Positions 39,301 through 48,097 of a stretch of 64,000 nucleotides of DNA are shown one piece after another. This DNA comes from Streptococcus mitis (GTDB lineage Bacteria; Bacillota; Bacilli; Lactobacillales; Streptococcaceae). The stretch is from NCBI RefSeq assembly GCF_000722685.1, contig NZ_JPFV01000012.1, forward strand, positions 221,382 to 285,381, in the 5' to 3' direction. The notes below the pieces were generated by a model. It was not told the origin of the DNA and ran no database searches. It was given only the letters and a program-made list of their open reading frames with translations. The translations under genes and the position numbers were made by a program. How positions within the stretch are numbered: position 1 is the stretch's first letter; each line of letters starts with the position of its first letter.

Positions 39301-40097
39301 TGGCTAGTATCATTAAAATTACCATTCACAATAGCTACATTTGTCGCATTCTTAGCTAGCGGATCTGTGCTTGTTGACGTGCTAGGAGTTGCATCTGTAC
39401 GGAATGGATTATTTTTATCCAATACTTTTCCATTACGTTCATCTCTAGAACCTGAGTTTGCAATCGAGTTAGATTCTGAAGATTTCTCAGCATTTGTTGC
39501 TTTTTTACCTACAGTAGCTTTTCCATTTGTCGTATCTACTGCTGCTACTTCTTTTTTCTCTTCTGGTTTTGTTTGTAATTTTGTTGTTGCTGTAACTAAT
39601 TTAGCTTGTGCTTGTGATAATTCATCTTGTGTTTTCGCATTATTTAAAACTGTTCTTGCTTCTTCTAAAACAGTTCTAAGATTGTTAACGCTTTCTTCTG
39701 TTTTAGTAGCATAGGTTCCTTTAGCAAACTTTCCATCAATTTCTTTGATTAAATCTGTTAATTCTTTCTTATCTAGAGTCTCCACCTTCTGAGGTGATGA
39801 TTCTGGAGAAGGATTATTTTCAACTGTTGAAGGTTGAGTATTTGTCTCTACTGTTGCAGCAGGACTAATTGCTACTGTGTTCCCTTCGTAGGTCCCATTC
39901 TGGACATTCTGATCTTTAGGTTGCGGTGCTTGAGTCTCCCCATTAGTTGAAGGCACTCCTTGCTCTGCAGCAGATACTGCTCCATTTCCTAAAAACATGA
40001 ACAATGCGGCTACTGCGACACTAGCTGCACCAAAGCTGACCTTACGAATAGAAAAACGTAATTGCTTTTCACGATCGTGTTTACCTTTATGAAACAT
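36360..40097 (-). CDS. LPXTG cell-wall-anchored adhesin with FIVAR and two classes of tandem repeats
   Basis: A 1245-residue surface protein. It has a YSIRK-type signal (FSIRKVSFGAASVAVAALF, residues 16-34) and a first FIVAR-like segment (about 109-180). A beta-rich ligand-binding-type region (about 255-470), an isopeptide-like region (about 470-600) and a second FIVAR-like segment (about 600-675) follow. Next come two near-identical Ala-rich modules (about 678-813), two 75-residue VGKEKALEAI modules (about 815-962) and eight 26-residue PVGTSSTDG repeats (963-1170). It ends LPNTG (1209), a hydrophobic helix and a basic tail, so it is a sortase substrate. The overall layout resembles SasC/FmtB-type adhesins; no ligand can be named. 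It separates coiA from tehB, which I recall as neighbours in pneumococcus. Confidence 0.9.
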   Translation of the reverse strand: MFHKGKHDREKQLRFSIRKVSFGAASVAVAALFMFLGNGAVSAAEQGVPSTNGETQAPQPKDQNVQNGTYEGNTVAISPAATVETNTQPSTVENNPSPESSPQKVETLDKKELTDLIKEIDGKFAKGTYATKTEESVNNLRTVLEEARTVLNNAKTQDELSQAQAKLVTATTKLQTKPEEKKEVAAVDTTNGKATVGKKATNAEKSSESNSIANSGSRDERNGKVLDKNNPFRTDATPSTSTSTDPLAKNATNVAIVNGNFNDTSQGAVLPTATSDPITVKNDISKLTGWKPVNSTTTTVPLIWTPKASQYADGFPGDKGSRIGAVLAVYPGRGSGSGSPKPEFGPIYQDIDVVGGQEVKVTWRGSTVNINGGNNGAKLVVKNPETGAVLGQYARGYSGTPMGEMSVLVNVPEGLTKLRLQFETALNRSTENHTGDNSYNRPAISSDENAGGVVGNVRVASGSYLVSEVVSTTYESTATSATSATVDTTVTVKVINKGFSTSTNNQYRVELPEGAKLVETTGTRSAQLNGTSLTLDFNNLDPKREQTLTYTFSLPTTKPIEKQLEGTVSYQTSGNLINKETKKTGSDTVAQQTVKINMYKADLQAEAAKAATLNQSDYTPEAWAAYQAEIAKAQEILNEETNNVAIANRKNQADINAQTLLLQKAQAKLEIDKAKKVKLAAIEGTPNATKEEKDAAKQAAQDAATKADKAIDAATDNAGVTTAQTEGTAAVEAVSPTVAVKDAAKAEVAKKLAEKLAAIEGTPNATKEEKDAAKQAAQDAATKADKAIDAATDNAGVTTAQTEGTAAVEAVSPVGKEKALEAIQTASEAKIASIDKNAKLSDDEKAAAKAEVAKAALAAVNAINEAKDQDGVDGAQTTGVEAIEAVTPVGKEKALEAIQTASEAKIASIDKNAKLSDDEKAAAKAEVAKAALAAVNAINEAKDQEGVDGAQTTGVKAIEAVTPVGTSSTVGEGNVITPPTVEVPEYTDPVGTSSTDGAGNLITPPTVEVPAYTEPVGTSSTDGAGNLITPPTVEVPAYTEPVGTSSTDGAGNLITPPTAEVPAYTDPVGTSSTDGEGNVITPPTVEVPAYTDPVGTSNTDGDGNVITPPTVEVPAYTDPVGTSSTDGAGNVITPPTAEVPAYTEPVGTSSTSGDGNVVTPPTAEVPAYTGSVNGISEEMPAQPHKDGSANEMSDGTPGSETTINKDRQLPNTGTADSTVAMVAAAASAVLGLGLAGRRRKEDEEA
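36588..37211 (-). repeat. Eight tandem 78-bp repeats in the LPXTG gene
   Basis: Eight in-frame copies of a 26-residue unit, beginning PVGTSSTDGAGNLITPP and ending EVPAYTE or a variant. The total is exactly 624 bp. The Pro/Thr/Val-rich units probably form a stalk next to the wall. Third-position and Val/Ala differences distinguish the copies. Confidence 0.95.
37660..38066 (-). repeat. Two identical 176-bp copies in the LPXTG gene
   Basis: Bases 37660-37835 and 37891-38066 read as identical (period 231). They encode the AIEGTPNATKEEKDAAKQAA modules. Complete identity points to recent duplication or ongoing gene conversion. Confidence 0.85.
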
Positions 40098-40350
40098 TTA
40101 ATTTCCTCCAAAATAAATAGTTTATCATACTATATGATACTCTTTTACTATAAAAATTCAATAGAACATTTTTCATATTTTTTAATCTATTATAATTTTT
40201 ATGCGTATATATATATATACATATAAAGGTGATTTTGCAATATATTTATATAAATTTTTGAAATAAAAATCATATAGTCAGAAATATTACATTTTTATAA
40301 CATTTGGCATTTTTAAAAAGGTTAGGGAATTCCCCAACCTTCATTCATGT

Positions 40351-41211
40351 TTATTTGATTTTCTTAGCTAGCATGGTCGCAAAGCGTAGTTGAATACGAT
40401 TGCCATTCTCATCACGACGGTGCAAATGACCTGGATTTTCATTGTACTTGACCAACTCCCAATCCTTGTAGTAGTCTGCCAATTCTCCCTCTTTAAATGT
40501 GAATGGGAAGTTAACCGAGCAAGGATAATCCTCCGTGTCCATGGCACAAACGATAAGATTATAACCACCGACCGTGGTATGCTCCTGCATGTTTTTGATA
40601 ATTGCAGGAATGCGGTCCGCTTGTAGAAACATGAGAACAACTGTCGAAACGATGAAATCATACTCTTGCCCAATGCTGGCTGAATTGATATCGTAAAGAC
40701 CAACAGGCATGTCCAGATCTTCCTGCTCCACAATACTTTGCAAGATTTCAAGGGCCAGCTCATTTTGATCCACAGCTGTCACATCAAAACCCTGCTGGGC
40801 TAGAAAGAGTGCGTTACGGCCTTGACCACAGCCCAAATCTAAAGCTTTCCCTGGTTTTACTGTCTGCATTGCCTCTAGGACCTCTGAATGAACAGAATTG
40901 GTATTGTATTTTTTAGGGAAATAATCCTCAGGTTTACAATAAAATTCCAAATACCATTCTACATCGTCTGTTACAGCCTCCACTCGGTGCCAGGCTTGTG
41001 GTTGTGCCATGGGATTGTCAGCCCCTGCTTCAAAGAGATGCTCAGCTAAAACTTCACCATCCTCTGTCAAGTCAATAAACTTGAGAGTTCCTTTTAAAAC
41101 AGTAATCTTGCCCCAAGTCCCAACCTTGGTATTGTGTTTCTGCTGAACAGCCTCTGGCATGGTCTCTTTAGTCCACAAGGGCATACGTTTATAGGCAACT
41201 AATTTTTCCAT
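40351..41211 (-). CDS. tehB: TehB-like SAM-dependent methyltransferase with N-terminal cupin-like domain
   Basis: A 286-residue protein of the TehB family. The N-terminal third (to about residue 95) is a DUF1971-type beta domain (PEAVQQKHNTKVGTWG, PMAQPQAWHRVE). The rest is a class I methyltransferase with the SAM motif ALDLGCGQGRNALFLAQ (about 120) and TAVDQNELAL. Such proteins confer tellurite resistance when overexpressed; the natural substrate is unknown. The ATG at 41211 is eight bases from AGAGG; the ATG at 41217 is too close. It follows smpB. Confidence 0.9.
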   Translation of the reverse strand: MEKLVAYKRMPLWTKETMPEAVQQKHNTKVGTWGKITVLKGTLKFIDLTEDGEVLAEHLFEAGADNPMAQPQAWHRVEAVTDDVEWYLEFYCKPEDYFPKKYNTNSVHSEVLEAMQTVKPGKALDLGCGQGRNALFLAQQGFDVTAVDQNELALEILQSIVEQEDLDMPVGLYDINSASIGQEYDFIVSTVVLMFLQADRIPAIIKNMQEHTTVGGYNLIVCAMDTEDYPCSVNFPFTFKEGELADYYKDWELVKYNENPGHLHRRDENGNRIQLRFATMLAKKIK

Positions 41212-41226
41212 TTTCATTTCCTCTTT

Positions 41227-41694
41227 TTATCGCTGATTGACTGCTTTCATTACGCGCGCGATGTCGCGATTTTGCTCACGACGTTTGATAGACTCCCGTT
41301 TGTCATAGTCATGCTTCCCTTTAGCTAGACCTAAAAGGAGCTTGGCATAGCCATCTTTGATATAGACTTTTAGGGGAACCAGGGTCATTCCTGTTCCTTT
41401 AGTCTCTTGTTCTAATTTTTGGATTTGTTTCTTATGGAGCAGGAGTTTTCGACGACGTTCTGGTTCCTGGTTCCAGATATTGCCCTCTTCGTAAGGAGCG
41501 ATATGAACATTGCTCAACCAAACTTCTCCATTTTTTACTTGGGCAAAGCCATCCTTGAGATTGATTCGAGCTGCTCGCACACTCTTGATTTCAGTTCCAG
41601 TCAGGACCATCCCTGCCTCTAGCGTATCTACGATTGTATAGTCGTGACGCGCCTTTTTATTTTGTGCGACGACCTTTCCCTCGCCCTTTGCCAT
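41227..41694 (-). CDS. smpB: SsrA-binding protein SmpB
   Basis: Partner of tmRNA in ribosome rescue. The 155-residue protein has the family landmarks KARHDYTI (about 14), GTEIKSVR (about 33), the ASP-like [11 protein letters not shown] and a basic C-terminal tail ([19 protein letters not shown]) that inserts in the decoding channel. Its start lies 38 bases inside the 3' end of rnr, so the two are translationally linked. In pneumococcus secG, rnr and smpB are known to be co-transcribed. Confidence 0.96.
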
Positions 41695-44011
41695 GCTTGG
41701 CTCCTTTCTTAGCTACTTCCTTATAAAAAGGTTTCTTTCCTTTTTTCTTCTTATCTTTCTGTGAATGCTTGCGCTTATCATTTGAGCGTCCTGATTTTCT
41801 CTTATCTTCCTTCTTATCTGAACGACGACTGGAACCACGCCCTCTGTCACTACGACTAGACTGTTTCAAGCCTTTTTCGATCACATCAAACTCACTTGGA
41901 ATGTAAGAGAAGTCAATTTCCCCCGTCATCTTGTCGGCTCTTTCAACCCGAATACGAATTTGTTGACCTACACGGAAGGTTGTTCCTGATTTTTCTCCAC
42001 GAAGAGTCAAATCACGTTCGTTGAAATGGTAGAACTCAGGCAGATTGGTGATGTGAATCAAGCCTTCAACCGTATTTGGCAATTCGACAAAGAGACCAAA
42101 TTTGACAATACTTGATACAACCGCATCGTATTCTTCGCCTACGTATTCTTCCATGTATTCAGCCTTTTTCATGGCTTCGACTTCACGCTCTGCCTCAATG
42201 GCACGACGCTCGCGGTTGGAAGACTGGGTCGCAATCTCTGGAATCACTTGCTCAAAATGCTCTGCTATTTCCTTAGAACGGCCGTAATCACGAATCATAC
42301 GGTGAACAAGAAGGTCTGGATAACGACGAATCGGACTGGTAAAGTGAGTATAATAATCAGCAGCTAGTCCATAGTGGCCATGATTGTGCTCCGAATAACG
42401 AGCCTGCTGCATAGATCGAAGAAGCATCATGGACAATACATCTGCATAAGGTTCTCCCTCAACAGTACGCATGATGTCTTGAAGTGCCTCTTGGCTAATC
42501 TCACTGGCAGTCCCATAAATGCGCAAGCCAAAACTCGAAGCATAATCAATAAACTTCTGAACTTTTTCAGCCTTAGGCTCCTCGTGAATTCGATAGATAA
42601 AAGGCAAATCCAGCTTGCTAAAATGCTCGGCAACTGTTTCATTGGCCATCAACATGAAGGACTCAATCATACGCTCGGCAATGCCACGCTGACGAAGAAC
42701 GATATCAACAGGCTTACCCTGTTTATCCACTAAAATCTTCGCTTCATTGGTATCAAAATTGAGGGCTCCACGTTTCACACGCATGTTTTCTAAAGTTTCA
42801 TGAAGCTTGGCCATAAATTCGATACTAGGAACAATTTTCTGATATTCTTGTCGCTTTTCCTCGTCGCCAGCTAGGATATCATTGACATCACTATAGGTCA
42901 TACGGAAGCTTGTCTTGATAACCGTTTGTGTAATGGTGTAATTGACCACACGACCATGTTTATCAATCTCCATAATGGCAGACTGGGTCAGGCGGTCAAC
43001 TTTGGGATTGAGGGAGCAAATTCCATTAGACAGTCGTTCTGGAAGCATTGGCACCACTCGGTCTGTCACATAGACTGAAGTCGCGCGGTTAAGGGCTTCC
43101 TTGTCCAGGGCAGAACCTTCTGTCACATAATAGGAAACATCTGCTATGTGAACACCAAGCTCCAGATTTCCATTTTTCAAGGCCTTGATATGCACCGCAT
43201 CGTCCAAGTCCTTGGCATCCGCGCCATCAATGGTGAAGGTAATCTCATCTCTCAAATCCAGACGACCTTCCATATCCTTTTGAGACGGAGCATCAGGCAC
43301 ACTTTCTGCTTCCTTGACAACGGCTTCTGGAAACTCGGATACAATGTCCATAGACTCCAAAATCTCAAGGACATCAATTCCGACATCCGTTGAATGCCCC
43401 ACCACATCGAGGACACTAGCGACAAAGAAATCATGTTTCTTGCTTGGGTATTTATCGATAAAGACCTTGAGAACTTCTGTTCCCTCCAGTTTAAGGGCTG
43501 GTTTCTTCACATAGATCGGTTGACTGATTTTCTGATTTTTCGAACGGATGTAGCCAGCATACTTGGGCTTTTCCTGATCTAGAACGATTTGACCGACAAC
43601 AGTTGTCAAACTGTGTTCTAAGATATCGATAATTTTGACTTCGGCAGCTGTTCCCTTGTTACGATCAGCAACTTTCTTGATAACCACCTCAACGGTATCG
43701 CCATCAATAGCATAGTTGACATCGTTTTTCCCTACAAAAAGGTCGTCCTCCTCACCTTCCAGACTAACAAATCCAAAGCCATTTTTATGGGCATGAAAAA
43801 TCCCCTTGAGGGTAATCTCGTGTTTTTTCTTGGCTTCCAAGGCCAGACTTCCATCTTCTTCAAAGCGAATCTGGTGCTTTCTTTCCATTAGGGACAAGGT
43901 TTTAATCAACTCACGAAAATCCTTGGATCCGGCTTTTCCCAAAGCCTGAGCCAAGTCATTGACAGTTACCTTTCCCTTATCTTGTAAATATTCTTTTATT
44001 CTATCTTTCAT
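41657..44011 (-). CDS. rnr: Ribonuclease R
   Basis: A processive 3'-5' exoribonuclease of 784 residues that can unwind structured RNA. It has an N-terminal HTH, cold-shock OB folds, the RNB catalytic core ([20 protein letters not shown] at about 253-272), an S1 domain (about 640-715) and a very basic Lys/Arg/Gly tail of about 70 residues. It works with SmpB-tmRNA in trans-translation; smpB overlaps its 3' end. secG is upstream. Confidence 0.96.
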
Positions 44012-44111
44012 ATTTTCTTTCTAGATTTTTTCTTTTCTTTTACTGCAAAACCTTCTTAAACATCCTTTAAAAATAAAAAGAGGCAAAGACCTAGTCCTGC
44101 CCATTATTTTC

Positions 44112-44345
44112 TTATCTACTTGATAATACCGTCAATGCTAAGGCAATGGCTAGCCAGAAAAAGACTAAAATCCCTGTCAAACGCTGCATTACAGCTTCAA
44201 AACCGCGTGCTTTACTGCGTTCAAACAAATCACCTGAGCTGGCATCAAATACATTGCTGGATTGGTTTTTGGTTGGTTGCATGAAAATTGCAATCACAAT
44301 CACAACAGATAATACTAATAAAATGGTTAATAATAGGTTATACAT
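44112..44345 (-). CDS. secG: Preprotein translocase subunit SecG
   Basis: A 77-residue subunit of SecYEG with two membrane helices (about 3-22 and 55-74) linked by a cytoplasmic loop, SSNVFDASSGDLFERSKARG. The loop includes the conserved polar stretch of the family. It stands between rpmG and rnr on the minus strand. Confidence 0.93.
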   Translation of the reverse strand: MYNLLLTILLVLSVVIVIAIFMQPTKNQSSNVFDASSGDLFERSKARGFEAVMQRLTGILVFFWLAIALALTVLSSR

Positions 44346-44384
44346 ATCAAACTCCTTAAAATCCTTATTATTTTACCATAAAAT

Positions 44385-44534
44385 CTACTTAGATTCAAGA
44401 TGTAGGGTTACTTTTCTTTCCTTGGGACAATACTTTAAAACCTCAATCTTGTCTGGATGGGTTTTTGAGTTTTTACTAGTTAGGTAATTGATACTGCCAC
44501 AAGAGGAGCATTTGAGATTAATTTTTACTCGCAC
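44385..44534 (-). CDS. rpmG: 50S ribosomal protein L33
   Basis: A 49-residue L33 beginning [20 protein letters not shown] and ending KVTLHLESK. It keeps the first CxxC pair (CSSCG), while the second metal pair is reduced to one Cys (KYCPKE), so it is not a full four-Cys zinc form. The start is GTG, one base overlapping the stop of the pmrA remnant (TAGTG), which must have been the upstream gene of this unit. Length matches bacterial L33. Confidence 0.9.
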
Positions 44535-44735
44535 TAGATTTCCTTTACTTTTAATAATGTTCGAAATTGAAGCAGGTTAAAGAGACAACTAAAGGCAACA
44601 CAAAGGCTTGTCGCATAAAAGACAGCATGGTAGCCAAATTTTCCTGCTACTGCAGAACCTGCCATGGGACCTATAACTCCACCAATATAAAAAACTTGGT
44701 TGGAGGAGTAAATCCTTGAAATACCTGATTTTAGA
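44534..44735 (-). pseudogene. pmrA: Remnant of pmrA (MFS multidrug efflux), 3' end only
   Basis: Only about 65 C-terminal residues survive, from GISRIYSSNQVFYIGG through GPMAGSAVAGKFGYHAVFYA to [10 protein letters not shown]. They match the end of the MFS transporter PmrA, which lies between coaE and rpmG in pneumococcus. All N-terminal and middle segments are gone and no start remains; the frame reads back only into the coaE end. One codon is missing in the VF(F)Y region. The remnant keeps its stop overlapping rpmG's GTG. Confidence 0.85.
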
Positions 44736-44806
44736 GTTATCTTACTGACTTCCGTCAAGTAGAGAAAGTACTTGTGTTAGAAGTTGGTCCTGATTGTCAT
44801 TGTTGT

Positions 44807-45331
44807 CTAGAACATGGATGGCCAAATATTTCTTTTTTCTAAAGGCCACTGGGCTGCCAGACGTGACTCAGCTTCATCCTTGGATAGCTGATCCCTTTTC
44901 ATTAAACGTTCCACTTGGACATCTCTATCCACATAGATCAACCATGTCTCATCAAACCAAGAACTATAGTCTTGTTCAAAAAGCAAAGGAATATCCATGA
45001 AAAAAATGGATTCTGTCTGAGCCAACTGCTCTCTTAACACAGCTAGTTCCTCACGGATAATCTCTCCTTGGATTTGCTTAGACCATTCTCGTTCTTCAGG
45101 ATTTGAAAAGATAAGACTAGCTAGGAGAGGGCGATTGAGTTCTCCATTTTCTAGAATGATTTCTTGCCCAAAGTGCTGGACTAGAGCCTGAAACAGACGA
45201 CCACCAGGTTTCTGTAGTTGGTGGACGACTGCGTCGGCATCCACTACTTGAAAACCTTGCTTTCTTAGAAAATTTGTCACAGTTGACTTACCAGAGGCAA
45301 TTCCCCCAGTGATTCCAATGATTTTTCCCAT
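44807..45331 (-). CDS. coaE: Dephospho-CoA kinase CoaE, frameshifted near the 3' end
   Basis: Last step of CoA synthesis. The start at 45331 (MGKIIGITGGIASGKSTV, a Walker A) overlaps the mutM TGA by one base and follows AAGGAGGGACT; the longer frame to 45358 is rejected. The 174 residues end abnormally in WPLEKRNIWPSMF. Restoring one A in the A-run at plus 44831-44836 gives WPLEKKKYLAIHVLDNN and a natural C-terminus ending at 44742, for 196 residues in all. The catalytic core is intact, but the last helix is lost if the deletion is real. Confidence 0.88.
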   Translation of the reverse strand: MGKIIGITGGIASGKSTVTNFLRKQGFQVVDADAVVHQLQKPGGRLFQALVQHFGQEIILENGELNRPLLASLIFSNPEEREWSKQIQGEIIREELAVLREQLAQTESIFFMDIPLLFEQDYSSWFDETWLIYVDRDVQVERLMKRDQLSKDEAESRLAAQWPLEKRNIWPSMF

Positions 45332-46155
45332 CAGTCCCTCCTTTGACAGTTTGGACAAAAGTGGGTTCCGCGTCCGCCTAGTTGGATTTTCTCAATTAAA
45401 GTTCCACAGCGGGAACATTCTTGACCAGCCTTGTCATAAACCTGATGAAAATCCTGCATGGTCCCGTCTTCCCCAAAGGCATTGGTATAGGTCCGAATGG
45501 TGGAACCACCTTTTTCAACAGCCTGTCCCAAAACAGCAATAGTCTGGTTATGAATGGCAGTCGCTTCTGCTACTGTTAACGTCTGGGAAGGTCTAGCTGG
45601 ATGAACCTGAGCACGCCAGAGAACCTCATCCACATAAATATTTCCTAATCCAGCTACCAAGGTCTGGTCTAGGAGACGGGATTTGATAGGCTTTTTAGAT
45701 TTAGTTAGAGCAGCTTGAAAGACCTGCACATCAAAGTCTTGCTCTATTGGTTCAGGACCTATTTTTTTAGAAATAAAATAGGCATCCAAAAGGTCAGGAG
45801 ACAAGAGTTCCATAGTACCAAACTTGCGTACATCCTCATAAACAAGCGTCCCACCATCTTCAAAATGAATCAAAACATGGGCATGTTTGCGTTCAGGAAC
45901 CTGGTCTGGATAATAAAAATACTTGCCCTCCATCCGCAGATGGGAAATCAAGACCTTGTCTGTCAGGTAGAAAAGTAAATATTTACCTCGACGTCCCATT
46001 GACTCAACAATCTGATCAGCCACTTCCTTTTGAAACTCGTCTAAATCCGTCTTTATCATCTTGGGATAGCGAATTTCTACACTCGAAATCTTCTTACCCA
46101 GAATCAATTTTTCTAAGCCACGACGCACGGTTTCAACCTCAGGTAATTCAGGCAT
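45331..46155 (-). CDS. mutM: Formamidopyrimidine-DNA glycosylase (Fpg/MutM)
   Basis: Removes 8-oxoguanine and other oxidised purines. The start at 46155 is decided by chemistry: the mature N-terminal Pro in MPELPEVETVRRGL is the catalytic nucleophile, and AGAAGGAGGATTT precedes this ATG. The frame extends to 46197 but that would bury the Pro. The 274-residue protein ends in a zinc finger with CSRCG and CPNC pairs (about 248-271). It lies between era and coaE, overlapping coaE by one base. Confidence 0.96.
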   Translation of the reverse strand: MPELPEVETVRRGLEKLILGKKISSVEIRYPKMIKTDLDEFQKEVADQIVESMGRRGKYLLFYLTDKVLISHLRMEGKYFYYPDQVPERKHAHVLIHFEDGGTLVYEDVRKFGTMELLSPDLLDAYFISKKIGPEPIEQDFDVQVFQAALTKSKKPIKSRLLDQTLVAGLGNIYVDEVLWRAQVHPARPSQTLTVAEATAIHNQTIAVLGQAVEKGGSTIRTYTNAFGEDGTMQDFHQVYDKAGQECSRCGTLIEKIQLGGRGTHFCPNCQRRD

Positions 46156-46203
46156 AAATCCTCCTTCTGTAAAAACAAGAAGCAGGCATGAGCCCACCCC
46201 TAC

Positions 46204-47103
46204 TTAGTATTCTTTTTCATTATAGCCAAAGTCAGCTAAATCTAGCTTTTTATCGCGCCAGTTTTTCTTGACCTTGACCCAAGTTTCTAGGAAAACCTTG
46301 TCCCCTAGCATAAGTTCAATATCACGACGGGCCATACTACCAATTTTCTTAAGCATAGCACCACCCTTACCGATGATAATCCCTTTTTGGCTATCGCGCT
46401 CGACCATGATAGTTGCACGAATGTGAACCTTGTCTGTCTCTTCATCTCGTTTCATAGAATCCACAACTACTGCGACAGAATGCGGAATCTCTTCACGAGT
46501 TAGGTGCAAGACTTTCTCGCGAATCATTTCTGATACTAAGAAGCGCTCTGGATGGTCTGTGATTTGATCAGCTGGGAAATACTGGAATCCTTCGTCCAGA
46601 TTTTCACTCAAAATATCCACTAGACGAGAGACGTTATTCCCTTGAAGAGCTGAGATTGGAACGATTTCCTTAAAGTCCATTTGATTACGAAAATCATCAA
46701 TCTGAGACAAAAGCTGGTCTGGGTGAACCTTATCGATCTTGTTCACAACCAAAATCACAGGAACCTTAGCAGCCTTGAGACGCTCGATAATCATATCGTC
46801 CCCCTTACCACGTGCTTCATCAGCTGGAACCATAAAGAGAACTGTATCTACTTCACGGAGAGTGCTGTAGGCGGATTCAACCATGAAATCTCCAAGGGCT
46901 GTCTTTGGCTTGTGAATCCCTGGTGTGTCGATAAAGACAATTTGTTCCTTATCGGTCGTATAAATTCCCATGATTTTGTTGCGCGTTGTCTGCGCCTTGT
47001 CACTCATGATGGCAATCTTTTGCCCCATGACGTGATTTAAAAAGGTTGACTTCCCAACATTGGGACGTCCTAAAATGGCTACAAAGCCTGATTTAAATGT
47101 CAT
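46204..47103 (-). CDS. era: GTPase Era
   Basis: An essential GTPase that binds the 3' end of 16S rRNA during 30S assembly. The 299 residues have a G domain (G1 GRPNVGKST at about 12, G3 DTPG at about 59, G4 NKID at about 121) and a C-terminal KH domain with the GKGG motif ([14 protein letters not shown], about 240). It lies in the ybeY-dgkA-era-mutM-coaE run, all on the minus strand. Confidence 0.97.
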   Translation of the reverse strand: MTFKSGFVAILGRPNVGKSTFLNHVMGQKIAIMSDKAQTTRNKIMGIYTTDKEQIVFIDTPGIHKPKTALGDFMVESAYSTLREVDTVLFMVPADEARGKGDDMIIERLKAAKVPVILVVNKIDKVHPDQLLSQIDDFRNQMDFKEIVPISALQGNNVSRLVDILSENLDEGFQYFPADQITDHPERFLVSEMIREKVLHLTREEIPHSVAVVVDSMKRDEETDKVHIRATIMVERDSQKGIIIGKGGAMLKKIGSMARRDIELMLGDKVFLETWVKVKKNWRDKKLDLADFGYNEKEY

Positions 47104-47119
47104 AATTTCCTCTTACTGT

Positions 47120-47515
47120 TTAAAATAATAAATCCCAGATTCGTGGGAGAAAAATCAATGCGCCTGTTAAGGCTGCGAAAAGAGAGACCACTAATACCGC
47201 GCCAGCCGCCATATCCTTGGCATTTTTAGCCAGCATGGAAAAGTGATAGTGACTGGCCAAATCCACCACATTTTCAATAGCAGAATTGATAATTTCAAAA
47301 GCTACTACCAAGAAAATGCTCAATAGGAGAAAGAGCCATTCGATTCGTGACACCTGAAAAACTAAACCTGCAAGAATGACTACAAGAGCCGTCACTGCAT
47401 GTTTTCGCATATTGCGTTCTTCCTTGATGGCAGTAAAAATTCCTGTGAGAGCAAATTCTAAACTAGATATCAGGTCACGATTTTTCCATTTTCGTTTATT
47501 GTCTTGTGAGTCCAT
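47120..47515 (-). CDS. dgkA: Diacylglycerol/undecaprenol kinase
   Basis: A 131-residue integral membrane kinase with three helices. The Gram-positive members phosphorylate undecaprenol rather than diacylglycerol, which fits the wall-synthesis genes in this window. The conserved stretch [20 protein letters not shown] lies at about 74-93. The gene overlaps ybeY by 20 bases and is followed by era. Confidence 0.92.
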   Translation of the reverse strand: MDSQDNKRKWKNRDLISSLEFALTGIFTAIKEERNMRKHAVTALVVILAGLVFQVSRIEWLFLLLSIFLVVAFEIINSAIENVVDLASHYHFSMLAKNAKDMAAGAVLVVSLFAALTGALIFLPRIWDLLF

Positions 47516-47993
47516 AGGCTGTCAAAATTTCTTCTTGTAAACCGAACATCTCCGCTTCTTCTTCCGGAGTGTAGTGATCATAGCCATTGATATGTAAAAA
47601 GCCGTGTACTGCCAAGAAGCCCATCTCACGCTCAAAGCTGTGACCGTATTCCTCGGCCTGCTCATGAGCCTTATCGATAGAGATGAACAATTCCCCAATA
47701 TAGGCATCAAACTCAGACATCATCTCTGCCAATTCAGGATTTTCAAGCAAATCCTCTTCGTCAAAGGCAATTTCCAACTCTGGTTTATATTCAAGACTGA
47801 TAACATCTGTCGGGCGGTCCGTGTCACGGTACTCCAGATTGAGTTCATGACTACGCTCATTGGTCACAAAAGTGACTGCCATCTCCTTGTCTTCTTTGCC
47901 TAATTTTTGGGCTGCAAATTCCAAAATTTCTTGGGTTTGTTGCAACATTTCTTTTGAAACTTGACCAGTTTCATCTACCATTTCAATATACAT
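47496..47993 (-). CDS. ybeY: Endoribonuclease YbeY
   Basis: A metal-dependent RNase acting in 16S rRNA maturation and ribosome quality control. The 165-residue protein has the [11 protein letters not shown] zinc motif (about 136-146) of the UPF0054 family. A TATAAT lies at plus 48023-48028, 30 bases upstream of the ATG. It heads the ybeY-dgkA-era-mutM-coaE block and is divergent from pavA. Confidence 0.95.
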   Translation of the reverse strand: MYIEMVDETGQVSKEMLQQTQEILEFAAQKLGKEDKEMAVTFVTNERSHELNLEYRDTDRPTDVISLEYKPELEIAFDEEDLLENPELAEMMSEFDAYIGELFISIDKAHEQAEEYGHSFEREMGFLAVHGFLHINGYDHYTPEEEAEMFGLQEEILTAYGLTRQ

Positions 47994-48097
47994 GTGCTTC
48001 TCGTTTCTCTTTACTTGGCTTTATTATACCACATTTCCATGATTTTATTCTACCTTTTTGATATAATACTATGGAATACAATCACAAGGAGAGAACG

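Noticed and set aside
40189..40215. Promoter for the LPXTG gene in the alternating AT tract
   Set aside because: TATAAT is present at 40189-40194 but no acceptable -35 is seen, and the tract is so AT-rich that such boxes occur by chance.
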